Notes: a model not told the origin generated them from the letters alone. DNA of 9,040 bases from Nitrososphaeraceae archaeon (GCA_025922735.1 JAICHI010000039.1:1-9040); one strand, 5' to 3'; shown: positions 1 to 5,329, counted from the stretch's first letter. Program-made: numbers and translations.

Positions 1-113
1 CTGTCGACATCGAGCTTCCAAAGCCCCGCGCAGGCACCAAGAGCTGCATCATTTGCGGCGCGTCCATACCGGCGCAGGCCAAGTTCTGCAGCAAGTGCGG
101 TAGGTCGCAATAA
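1..113 (+). CDS. C-terminal fragment of a zinc-ribbon protein (5' end outside window)
   Basis: An open frame enters the window with its first full codon at position 3 and ends at TAA 111-113, giving 36 visible residues. The visible part carries a treble-clef-type zinc ribbon, CIICG then nine residues, then KFCSKCG, with the four cysteines at visible residues 15, 18, 29 and 32. Such C-terminal ribbons are common in small archaeal proteins and usually bind one structural zinc ion. The function of the full protein cannot be judged without the missing N-terminal part. The next gene, 32 bp downstream on the same strand, ends with nearly the same motif, so the two are probably related, or at least share this ribbon. 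The stretch before the ribbon (PKPRAG) looks like a flexible linker. Confidence 0.7.
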   Translation, partial: VDIELPKPRAGTKSCIICGASIPAQAKFCSKCGRSQ

Positions 114-121
114 TTAATATA
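114..121 (+). promoter_or_regulatory. TATA box of the zinc-ribbon gene
   Basis: TTAATATA lies with its centre about 28 bp before ATG 146. This is the spacing expected for an archaeal TATA box when the transcript begins at or next to the start codon. It overlaps the end of the preceding gene's stop region, so the second zinc-ribbon gene probably has its own promoter. Confidence 0.45.
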
Positions 122-145
122 GCTACTTTCAAGCATTCATCCATA

Positions 146-562
146 ATGGCAAAGGTGTTCAACGGCAGGGCCGCCACTGAGGAATACATGTCGACCCACT
201 CACTTACATTTTCTACTCCCGACATGACACTGAGAAAATTCGCAATTTGGCTTGGCGATCAGGTGAACCTTCCAAACGGTGAACTGGGACCGCGCCTTAT
301 GCTCTACCTTGAAGAAAGAGGGAACAAAAAAGAACCAGAGTTGGTGCCAGACATCGATGATTCATTCAAGCCTAGCGGTGCTGTCACAGATATGTACAAG
401 GGAGTTGAGTCTGCGGCGCCCACTGAGGTGATGTCTCCTCCCCAACTGACACCACTTAACAGGGAGACACTGGAGCCTGAAATGAAATTTTGCATCAGCT
501 GCGGCAACAAGCTTAAAGTTAGTGCGAAATTTTGCAGCAAGTGCGGCAGCATACAGAGCTAG
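146..562 (+). CDS. Hypothetical protein with C-terminal zinc ribbon
   Basis: A 138-residue protein. The last 25 residues form a zinc ribbon, CISCG plus KFCSKCG, with cysteines 116, 119, 130 and 133. The N-terminal 60 residues contain a probably folded segment (about 28-58, including LRKFAIWLGDQVNLPNGELG) that I do not recognise. Residues 62-112 are rich in Pro, Glu, Ser and Thr and look like a flexible linker. The ATG at 146 is preferred because a TATA box sits about 28 bp upstream; an internal ATG at 188 is the alternative. The ribbon closely resembles the end of the preceding gene (AKFCSKCG in both, with 14 identical bases around it), which suggests tandem relatives. Its stop TAG overlaps the stop of the convergent microprotein gene in the palindrome CTAG. 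A zinc-dependent binding or regulatory role is possible but unproven. Confidence 0.75.
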   Translation: MAKVFNGRAATEEYMSTHSLTFSTPDMTLRKFAIWLGDQVNLPNGELGPRLMLYLEERGNKKEPELVPDIDDSFKPSGAVTDMYKGVESAAPTEVMSPPQLTPLNRETLEPEMKFCISCGNKLKVSAKFCSKCGSIQS

Positions 563-675
563 CGCTTGCTCTGCTTTTCTTTCATCTTTAGATAGCATTC
601 ATTGCATATCGTTTTTGAGAATAGAAAGTTGAGTGAGTAGAATCTGACCCTGTTGCAGGATTCACAGGTGCGCAT
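559..675 (-). CDS. Four-cysteine zinc-finger microprotein (38 aa)
   Basis: Read on the minus strand from ATG 675-673 to TAG 561-559, this encodes 38 residues. It has two CxxC knuckles, CESC (C4, C7) and CNEC (C24, C27), separated by 16 residues with an aromatic/hydrophobic core (VRFYSLNFLFS), and a basic tail KMKEKQSKR. The pattern is that of a small treble-clef or zinc-ribbon protein and resembles the 67-residue protein encoded at 8344-8547. Support for a real gene: the cysteine pattern; a TATA-like element centred about 30 bp upstream of the ATG; and compact packing, with its stop sharing CTAG with the stop of the convergent gene. The frame stays open upstream of the ATG but contains no better start codon. 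It is small enough to be missed by standard gene calling. The function is unknown; nucleic-acid or protein binding is an inference. Confidence 0.6.
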   Translation of the reverse strand: MRTCESCNRVRFYSLNFLFSKTICNECYLKMKEKQSKR

Positions 676-699
676 ATCTCTATTGTCAATGCATCCATG

Positions 700-709
700 A
701 ATAAATAAT
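700..709. promoter_or_regulatory. Near-palindromic TATA element serving divergent genes
   Basis: AATAAATAAT reads ATTATTTATT on the other strand. Its centre is about 26 bp from TTG 731 on the plus strand and about 30 bp from ATG 675 on the minus strand. It could therefore place transcription starts at, or within a few bases of, both start codons. Only 55 bp separate the two start codons and no other good TATA box is visible. Confidence 0.5.
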
Positions 710-730
710 GCACTGCCTAGTAAACGCTAA

Positions 731-1306
731 TTGAAGAAGCTCAGATTTGTTATAACCGGCAATCCCGGTGTTGGCAAACACACAACCGCTAAGATAATCG
801 CAGAAAAGATAAATGCAGATATAATTGATATCAACGACGTTGCAATTGACAACAATGCTACGGGTAAGAAGACTGATCTCGGCCTTGATGTTGATGTCAA
901 AAGACTAGTAAGGCTGCTTGAGAAACAGCTCAAGGCAGAAAGGGATTTGGTGATAGTGGGACATCTTGCTCCCTATGTGTTAAGACCTGTAGGCATCAGC
1001 TTGGTAGCTGTGCTGCGCAGGTCACCGTATGAATTAGAGAAGACTCTTAAAAAGAGAGGCTATAGCGTGGACAAAGTTAGAGAGAATGTTGCAAGCGAGA
1101 TCTTAGGTACATCACTCTACGACTCACTGAAAACCTTTGGCAAGCGTAAAGTTGCTGAATTTGATACAACAGGCAAGACCCCAAAAGAGACTGCAGACGA
1201 AATATTATCCGCACTGCAAAAAAAACCAAAATCAAAACTTATAGGGATAGATTGGCTTAACCTTGTATCAGAAAAGGGCGATATGCGGAGATTTTTCAAA
1301 TACTAA
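731..1306 (+). CDS. AK6/Fap7-type adenylate kinase, ribosome maturation NTPase
   Basis: A 191-residue P-loop kinase of the AK6/Fap7 family. In eukaryotes and archaea, Fap7 homologues bind uS11, act in small-subunit ribosome maturation and show adenylate kinase/ATPase activity. The Walker A motif is GNPGVGKHT (residues 10-18). The central GHLAPYVL segment (77-84) sits where the family has its Walker-B/AMP-site histidine motif. RRSPYELEKTLKKRGYSVDKVRENVASEIL (96-125) is the characteristic LID-side helix block, and FDTTGKTPKETADEI (144-158) is the typical C-terminal family signature. A further tail (IGIDWLNLVSEKGDMRRFF) follows. The start is TTG: a TATA element lies about 26 bp upstream and the Walker A motif begins at residue 10, as usual in this family. 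The acidic residue often found just before the central GH motif is not obvious here (IVGH). An A8 tract lies near the 3' end. Confidence 0.88.
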   Translation: MKKLRFVITGNPGVGKHTTAKIIAEKINADIIDINDVAIDNNATGKKTDLGLDVDVKRLVRLLEKQLKAERDLVIVGHLAPYVLRPVGISLVAVLRRSPYELEKTLKKRGYSVDKVRENVASEILGTSLYDSLKTFGKRKVAEFDTTGKTPKETADEILSALQKKPKSKLIGIDWLNLVSEKGDMRRFFKY

Positions 1307-1428
1307 TGTTTTTACATCTTATCCCAGCAGTGAAATTTCCAATCAGCAATTCACATATGACTGACATGAAGGCCACGACAAAGACTGGCAACAGCGGTTT
1401 GCCATTCTATATGAAGCGAACGCAATAA
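1306..1428 (+). CDS. Possible small ORF coupled to the kinase gene (40 aa)
   Basis: ATG 1306-1308 overlaps the TAA stop of the kinase gene (TAATG), and the frame stays open to TAA 1426-1428 for 40 codons. A second in-frame ATG at 1357 would give a 23-residue peptide, MTDMKATTKTGNSGLPFYMK plus RTQ. This part has a polar, Gly/Ser-containing composition that looks more like protein than translated spacer. I do not recognise it. The first 17 codons look less convincing. Support is weak: no clear promoter is seen before 1357, and overlap-coupled translation from the kinase mRNA is only a possibility. The T-run at 1309-1313 could instead be the kinase terminator. Confidence 0.3.
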   Translation: MFLHLIPAVKFPISNSHMTDMKATTKTGNSGLPFYMKRTQ

Positions 1429-1570
1429 AAAAATAACTTACAAGAAGAAGACATAATATTACTATACTAGAAGCATATACTTTTGTGTGTACGTTGCAGT
1501 CTGGTCGCAGTAGCGTGTCAAACAATATCGTTACATACTAACAGTATCATGTATGCAAAAAGGCCCGCTG

Positions 1571-1579
1571 CTATATATA
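1571..1579 (+). promoter_or_regulatory. TATA box with no obvious gene downstream
   Basis: CTATATATA is one of the strongest TATA matches in the window. The predicted transcription start, about 26 bp downstream, is near 1601. Only a seven-codon frame follows (ATG 1603), so a non-coding transcript or an upstream promoter for the Lsm operon are the possible readings. Confidence 0.35.
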
Positions 1580-1596
1580 CGCCGAGCAAACGCCAC

Positions 1597-1672
1597 ATTT
1601 GAATGAGCAATAAGCAGTCTGTATAAGTATTGTGATAATGAAAAAAATTATTGCTAAGCAAGTGGCTCAAAT
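1597..1672 (+). other. Inverted repeat, candidate small structured RNA
   Basis: AGCAATAA (1606-1613) is exactly complementary to TTATTGCT (1648-1655), and outside it ATTTGA (1597-1602) pairs with TCAAAT (1667-1672). The result is a two-step stem beginning where the upstream TATA box predicts transcription to start. No C/D or H/ACA boxes are evident. In AT-rich DNA such pairing can arise by chance, so this is only a candidate. Confidence 0.2.
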
Positions 1673-1715
1673 ATATTGTTGTAGTCAGAAAAGCCAATGT
1701 AAAAAATAAGTAAAT

Positions 1716-1724
1716 GCATATATA
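1716..1724 (+). promoter_or_regulatory. Weak candidate TATA box
   Basis: CATATATAG lies about 155 bp before the Lsm start and would start a transcript near 1747. It could give a longer leader for the Lsm operon or be chance in AT-rich DNA. Confidence 0.2.
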
Positions 1725-1846
1725 GATTGTGCAAAGCGGCGACAACAACACGATGCACACACATATCAATATTACACAGAGTTTATGGAGAACTCCCTAA
1801 AGCTATATTGGACCATCACTTAGGCAGGGCGTATTACAAAAATTCG

Positions 1847-1856
1847 TATATATATT
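1847..1856 (+). promoter_or_regulatory. TATA box of the Lsm-tgtA-endonuclease V operon
   Basis: TATATATATT is centred about 26 bp before ATG 1877, which predicts a leaderless mRNA starting at the Lsm start codon. This promoter is the main reason for rejecting a longer Lsm reading frame that would begin further upstream. Confidence 0.6.
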
Positions 1857-1876
1857 ACTCGACGATACCGATTAAC

Positions 1877-2290
1877 ATGGCTGCAGTTGTAACACGCAAA
1901 TTTGGAGAGGAGGCACTCCAGTTCCTTGGAAAAAAGGTCTCAGTGGAAACTTCGGATCAAAAAATTTACAGTGGCACGCTTGCTGGAATAGATGAAAGAC
2001 TTGATGTTGTGCTCGATAACGTTGAAGGACAGGGGATCCTGAAAGTGATCATCAATGGCTCATTTGTCAAGGAAGTAAGATTGATGGAAAAACCATTCGA
2101 CTTCAAGGCGCTTGCAGAGAGACTATCAAGAGTTTTCCCAGGTCTTGTCAAGATACGAGAAGATGTTGGTGCAATAATCGTCATGGACAAGATAAAGGTT
2201 ACGCAAGCTGGCATCGAGGAAGGTTTCGGGCTTGCTGCTGACAGGGTTAAGGCTATCTATGACGAATTCACTAAGGAGACAAAGAAGTAG
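1877..2290 (+). CDS. Lsm (Sm-like) RNA-binding protein with C-terminal domain
   Basis: A 137-residue Sm-fold protein. Sm1 spans about residues 17-49 (GKKVSVETSDQKIYSGTLAG, then D39, L42 and VVLDN), and Sm2 is the IINGSFV segment at 58-64, with the usual I-x-G core. Archaeal Sm proteins form rings that bind U-rich RNA. After the Sm fold, residues 72-137 form a separate alpha/beta-looking domain (FDFKALAERLSRVFPGL to AADRVKAIYDEF). This arrangement recalls the SmAP3-type archaeal proteins, which carry an extra C-terminal domain; the match is from memory of the family layout. The frame is open upstream to 1727, but the extra 50 codons look like spacer, and the strong TATA box falls inside them. 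It is first in an operon with tgtA, only 2 bp away. Confidence 0.88.
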   Translation: MAAVVTRKFGEEALQFLGKKVSVETSDQKIYSGTLAGIDERLDVVLDNVEGQGILKVIINGSFVKEVRLMEKPFDFKALAERLSRVFPGLVKIREDVGAIIVMDKIKVTQAGIEEGFGLAADRVKAIYDEFTKETKK

Positions 2291-2292
2291 TT

Positions 2293-3795
2293 GTGTTTGA
2301 GCTCCGGCACTCAGATCTGGCAGCTCGCATAGGAAGGCTTCAGACACTTCATGGCGCTGTTGAAACACCAGCTTTTGTGCCGGTAGTCCACCCAGTAAGA
2401 CAGACGGTCAGCACACAATTTTTGAAAAAGATGGGCTTTGAACTTGTGATCACAAACGCCTACATCACTCTCCGTCATTATGGTGACGAGGCACGAAGGA
2501 GAGGAATACATGATATCATTAATTATGATGGGGCCGTTATGACTGACTCGGGTGGTTACCAGGTACTAGAGTACGGCTCTGTCGAAGTTGAGCCGGCAAT
2601 GATGGCCCAGTTTGAAAATGACATCAAAAGCGACATACCCATCCCACTTGATAGGCCGACAGGCTATGGCCTTGAATATGAAAAGGCAAAAGAATATGTT
2701 GCTATTACGCTAAAAAATTCGCTAGAGAGCCTGCGCGCAATAGGCAGCAACTCAGGCGCGATATGGGTTGCACCCGTGCAGGGAGCCGAGCACTTTGATC
2801 TTGTTGAACATTCTGCAAGGGAGCTTGATACAATGGGTTTTGAGATGATGGCGCTTGGCAGTCCTGTTGAGCTGATGGAAGCATATGAGTTTGCTATGCT
2901 TGCCCGCATGATAATATCTGCAAAAAAAGTAATCCCTGCAAAACCAATTCACCTATTTGGAGCCGGTCACCCGCTCACTATCCCGCTTGCAATTGCCCTT
3001 GGCTGCGATACTTTTGATTCTGCTTCCTACATGCTGTATGCTAAGGACAATAGATACATGACTCCAAATGGGACAGTTAGGCTCGATGAATTGGCTTACT
3101 TATCGTGCCAATGTCCAGTTTGCTCATCACACACAGTGCAGGAATTGCACAAGATGGAAATGGATAAGCGGACCATTGAAATTGCAAAACACAATCTCTA
3201 TATACTTAAGGCGGAGGTGGAAGCTGTCAAGCAAGCAATAGTGGATGGCCGACTTTGGGAATATGTTATGCAGAAAGCGCGAGCACATCCAAAGCTAATG
3301 GAAGCAGCGCAGATCTTCAAGGATGTTGAAATGCTGGAGGACGGCACACCGCTATTCAAAGAAAGGGCTATTTTTTTTTACGATCCAATAGACCAACATA
3401 GACCCGAGGCGAAAAGGTTCAGGAAGACTGTTGCAAAATTCAAGTCGTCGAAGAAAAAACTAATCCTATGTCCTGAAGACGAAATCCACCCATTCTACTC
3501 CACTACAAGTTACAAAAATATTGTAAAGAAATTCCCTGATGCACAGGTCTGCAGCTATAGTCCATTCCTCGGCATTATTCCAGCAGAAATATCAGATGTT
3601 TTTCCGGCATCGCATAACCTTGCCACAAGGTCATGTTACAGACTCGAAGACTATCCAACATTTATAGAATCGCTAAAGTCATTTGCAGGCAGGTTTGAAG
3701 AAATAGCCGTCATAGCTCCTGACGATTTCATGAAACAGGCTACTAAAGCTGCAAGGCTAAATGCCCGTCTTGTCGATGATATTTCTGCGCTTTGA
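2293..3795 (+). CDS. tgtA: Archaeosine tRNA-guanine transglycosylase
   Basis: A 500-residue archaeal TGT that exchanges guanine-15 in the tRNA D-loop for preQ0, the first tRNA step of archaeosine synthesis. The TIM-barrel domain (about 1-345) shows MTDSGGYQ with catalytic Asp85, the GAGHPLTIPLAIALGCDTFDSASY block with the presumed nucleophile Asp242, and the zinc site CQCPVC (C272, C274, C277) with His300 at the expected spacing. Residues about 387-500 form a second domain (ILCPEDEIHPFYS, SPFLGIIPAEISDVFPASH) resembling the C-terminal domain shared by archaeal TGT and archaeosine synthase. No PUA domain is evident, and the protein is shorter than the roughly 580-residue PUA-containing euryarchaeal enzymes. 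The start is GTG 2 bp after the Lsm stop; GGAG at 2275-2278 is a distant possible ribosome site. A nine-T tract (3371-3379) lies between the domains. The 3' end overlaps the next gene. Confidence 0.93.
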   Translation: MFELRHSDLAARIGRLQTLHGAVETPAFVPVVHPVRQTVSTQFLKKMGFELVITNAYITLRHYGDEARRRGIHDIINYDGAVMTDSGGYQVLEYGSVEVEPAMMAQFENDIKSDIPIPLDRPTGYGLEYEKAKEYVAITLKNSLESLRAIGSNSGAIWVAPVQGAEHFDLVEHSARELDTMGFEMMALGSPVELMEAYEFAMLARMIISAKKVIPAKPIHLFGAGHPLTIPLAIALGCDTFDSASYMLYAKDNRYMTPNGTVRLDELAYLSCQCPVCSSHTVQELHKMEMDKRTIEIAKHNLYILKAEVEAVKQAIVDGRLWEYVMQKARAHPKLMEAAQIFKDVEMLEDGTPLFKERAIFFYDPIDQHRPEAKRFRKTVAKFKSSKKKLILCPEDEIHPFYSTTSYKNIVKKFPDAQVCSYSPFLGIIPAEISDVFPASHNLATRSCYRLEDYPTFIESLKSFAGRFEEIAVIAPDDFMKQATKAARLNARLVDDISAL

Positions 3796-4397
3796 CATAC
3801 GCCAATGCGATCACACTCCAAAAAAATATTGCAAAAAAGGTAGTAGCGGCCAAGGATGACTTTGGCGAGATAAGCAGTATTTGCGGAGTAGATGTTGCCT
3901 ACAGGGGCAGCAGCAACGCTGCCTACTGCTCTGCAGTTATTATGGACAAAAACATGCAGCAGCTTGTCGAGTCCGTCGATGTGCAAACCATTGTGAAGTA
4001 TCCTTATGTGCCAGGACTATTGATGCTAAGGGAGGCGGAACCAATTTTCTACACGCTCAAGTTGTTAAAGAACAGTTATGATCTACTGCTTATTGACGGC
4101 CACGGACTATTGCATCCAAGGAGATGTGGGCTAGCCTGCTACATTGGTGTATCCCTTGACAAGCCCACGATCGGTGTTGCGAAAAGCCGGTTGTGTGGGA
4201 CAGTGCGACCTGATGGGTTTGTGGAGCTTGATGGCGAGATTCTAGGTTATGCGATTAGCAAAAAATTGTATATCAGCGTTGGCCATAGGGTAACTTTGAA
4301 AACTGCAATTACCTTAGTAAAGGAACTTGGTATTGAGCCACTGAGGCTTGCAGACATTAATTCAAGAAAGAACAAGAAGAAAAGTGCTTTGGATTAG
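3792..4397 (+). CDS. nfi: Endonuclease V
   Basis: A 201-residue endonuclease V, which cuts one phosphodiester bond 3' of deaminated bases, chiefly deoxyinosine and, in many homologues, inosine in RNA. Family motifs are complete: CGVDVAY with metal-binding Asp34, YPYVPGLLMLREAEP with Glu81, LLLIDGHGLLHPRRCGLACY with Asp102 and the DGHG..HPR signature, PTIGVAKSRLCG, and ISVGHRVTLKTAI near the end. Length is close to the bacterial enzyme. The start is TTG overlapping the tgtA stop (TTGA, 3792-3795), which implies translational coupling. No ATG lies closer to the expected N-terminus. A basic tail (SRKNKKKS) may help nucleic-acid binding. It is the last gene of the Lsm-tgtA operon; deaminated-base repair or turnover of inosine-containing RNA would both suit this position. 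Confidence 0.93.
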   Translation: MTYANAITLQKNIAKKVVAAKDDFGEISSICGVDVAYRGSSNAAYCSAVIMDKNMQQLVESVDVQTIVKYPYVPGLLMLREAEPIFYTLKLLKNSYDLLLIDGHGLLHPRRCGLACYIGVSLDKPTIGVAKSRLCGTVRPDGFVELDGEILGYAISKKLYISVGHRVTLKTAITLVKELGIEPLRLADINSRKNKKKSALD

Positions 4398-4633
4398 GCC
4401 TTGACAATCATTTAGGTGATATCCTCGACTTCTGCATGTGTGGTTCCTATCATGTAAGTTCCAGTCCTTTTTACCTAGTCCCTTGCTTGTACGCGCTCAC
4501 AATACACATGATTTCACATTAGAAGAGAGATTCTATAATGTGCCGGACATAGAAAACAAGTTAAGATTCTTAATCTGATTGGAAAATAAAAATGTAAAAA
4601 GGGGGAAAATATATGTTGCTGGTCGTTTCCGAC
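4398..4633. other. Convergent intergenic region with terminator-like tracts
   Basis: 236 bp between the ends of two convergent genes; no supported gene. A T-run at about 4468-4472 could end the endonuclease V operon. On the minus strand the region past the ferredoxin stop is rich in T. A five-base-pair hairpin (AGATT/AATCT, 4564-4576) lies further in. A 28-codon plus-strand frame at 4436-4522 has no supporting motif. Confidence 0.5.
4582..4605 (-). terminator. T-rich terminator of the ferredoxin gene
   Basis: On the minus strand the sequence some 30-50 bases past the ferredoxin stop reads CCCCCTTTTTACATTTTTATTTT. Archaeal polymerases terminate at such oligo-T runs without needing a hairpin. 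Confidence 0.45.
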
Positions 4634-4927
4634 TTATCCTTCTTCCCAGCCCTTGTCGAACACACCATTCTTGTGCAGAGGGACTGGTTGTCCTGAGGTG
4701 TATTCCATTGGCCTCATCCAGAAGATAGCATGTGTTGGGCAAACACCTAGACAAGCGCCGTCTGAAATGCACCTTTCTGGATAAAAGACGAACGCCTTGC
4801 CTCTCTTCCACCCTTCGACTGGTTTTACCCTGAGAACGTCTGGACCGAGTGCAGTGCAAATCTCTACACAGAGTGCACAGCCAATGCACCTTTGCTCATC
4901 TATGTCCGGAAGTATAGCAATTGGCAT
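4634..4927 (-). CDS. Two-cluster ferredoxin with one Cys-to-Asp ligand change
   Basis: A 97-residue bacterial-type ferredoxin, a soluble electron carrier. The first cluster motif is CIGCALCVEIC (C14, C17, C20, C24). The second is CISDGACLGVCP (C53, D56, C59, C63-P64), in which the second cysteine of a CxxCxxCxxxCP motif is replaced by Asp. In Pyrococcus furiosus ferredoxin an Asp in this position ligates a [4Fe-4S] cluster that readily converts to [3Fe-4S]. By analogy, this protein probably carries one ordinary and one Asp-ligated or [3Fe-4S] cluster. An insertion of about 25 residues (33-52) separates the motifs, and residues 70-97 form an extra C-terminal tail with aromatic and acidic residues. 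Start ATG 4927 follows a TATA box that predicts a leader of about 13 bases. The gene is probably transcribed alone; its promoter shares a 17-bp element with the next minus-strand gene upstream. Confidence 0.9.
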   Translation of the reverse strand: MPIAILPDIDEQRCIGCALCVEICTALGPDVLRVKPVEGWKRGKAFVFYPERCISDGACLGVCPTHAIFWMRPMEYTSGQPVPLHKNGVFDKGWEEG

Positions 4928-4961
4928 CTCTAATTCACTTAAACGTCAGTATTGTTCGAAA

Positions 4962-4970
4962 CTATTTAAA
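4962..4970 (-). promoter_or_regulatory. TATA box of the ferredoxin gene
   Basis: On the minus strand it reads TTTAAATAG. By the spacing seen at the neighbouring minus-strand promoter, transcription should begin near 4940, giving a leader of about 13 bases before ATG 4927. It lies 12 bp downstream of the 17-bp shared element. Confidence 0.55.
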
Positions 4971-4982
4971 CACTATGTATGC

Positions 4983-4999
4983 TGCAAAACACTGTTATA
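4983..4999 (-). promoter_or_regulatory. Shared upstream element, copy 1
   Basis: On the minus strand this reads TATAACAGTGTTTTGCA. It matches the element at 5334-5350 at 16 of 17 positions. In both promoters exactly 12 bp separate it from a nine-base TATA box, so it sits where an archaeal activator would act. The regulator is unknown. Confidence 0.5.
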
Positions 5000-5050
5000 A
5001 TGTAAACATCTAAGAGCAGTGTAAAACTGATTGAATAATAAAGTGTGAAT

Positions 5051-5066
5051 GAAAATAAAGGAAAAA
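5051..5066 (-). terminator. T-rich terminator of the 72-residue protein gene
   Basis: On the minus strand, a few bases past the stop at 5073, the sequence reads CTTTTTCCTTTATTTTC. It is a likely oligo-T terminator separating this gene from the ferredoxin promoter. Confidence 0.35.
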
Positions 5067-5072
5067 GTTGTT

Positions 5073-5291
5073 TTATTTGTTCATTCTGAGCACATCTACT
5101 TGGCCACTGTGTAGCCAATCCTTCAGCTCATCATGGCTTGGTTTGGCATCATGCTTGCCTGCCAAATGAAGATGCAGAAGAACATAGTTAATTTGGTTGA
5201 GTAAGGGTTTGTTTGATTCGTCACCTTGGCGAGCTTTTTGCTTCAAGTCAGCTGGAACTGTCTTCCACCAGTCATCAAATTTTCTAACCAT
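5073..5291 (-). CDS. Hypothetical protein (72 aa), unknown function
   Basis: A 72-residue soluble protein rich in charged residues and Trp/His (KFDDWWKTVPADLKQKA, then INYVLLHLHLAGKHDAKPSH, then DELKDWLHSG). It has no signal peptide, membrane segment or cysteine. I do not recognise the family; it looks largely helical. That the gene is real is supported by a textbook promoter: CCGAAAA upstream of CTTAATAAG, centred 26 bp before ATG 5291, which predicts a leaderless mRNA. The 17-bp element further upstream is also found at the ferredoxin promoter, so the two genes may be co-regulated. It is transcribed divergently from the methyltransferase-like operon, with about 124 bp between start codons. 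Confidence 0.7.
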   Translation of the reverse strand: MVRKFDDWWKTVPADLKQKARQGDESNKPLLNQINYVLLHLHLAGKHDAKPSHDELKDWLHSGQVDVLRMNK

Positions 5292-5312
5292 ATCAACATT
5301 TTAAGAACTGAA

Positions 5313-5329
5313 CTTATTAAGGGTTTTCG
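5313..5329 (-). promoter_or_regulatory. BRE plus TATA of the 72-residue protein gene
   Basis: On the minus strand CGAAAACC runs straight into CTTAATAAG, a good purine-rich BRE followed by a TATA box. The TATA centre (5317) is 26 bp from the A of ATG 5291, so the start codon is the likely transcription start. Confidence 0.65.

Larger units (their letters stand above)
1429..1846. other. AT-rich intergenic region without a supported gene
   Basis: About 420 bp between the possible small ORF and the Lsm promoter. Both strands give only low-complexity or hydrophobic AT-driven frames with no recognisable motif. It does hold two further TATA-like boxes (1571-1579 and 1716-1724) and an inverted repeat around 1597-1672, described separately. 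A 15-codon frame at 1753-1800 lies just after the second TATA box but has nothing else to support it. Confidence 0.5.

Noticed and set aside
1343..1525. Minus-strand 60-residue frame with a hydrophobic middle
   Set aside because: It has composition expected from AT-rich spacer, no TATA box at useful distance, and it runs opposite to the more plausible small frame at 1357-1428.
1518..1769. Minus-strand frame that would encode a very hydrophobic 83-residue protein
   Set aside because: The hydrophobicity follows from AT-rich codons on that strand; there is no clean promoter, no charged-flank pattern of a real membrane protein and no recognisable motif.
1727..1876. Fifty-codon N-terminal extension of the Lsm gene
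   Set aside because: The extension has spacer-like composition, contains the strong TATA box, and the Sm fold begins naturally after ATG 1877.
4436..4522. 28-codon plus-strand frame in the convergent intergenic region
   Set aside because: No promoter, no conserved-looking motif and chance-length.
4533..4889. 118-residue minus-strand frame overlapping the ferredoxin gene
   Set aside because: It lies in another frame of the same strand inside a clearly recognisable ferredoxin and shows no motif of its own.
4950..4962. TTCGAA-containing stretch as a possible tRNA T-loop
   Set aside because: No acceptor or anticodon stem can be built around it on either strand.
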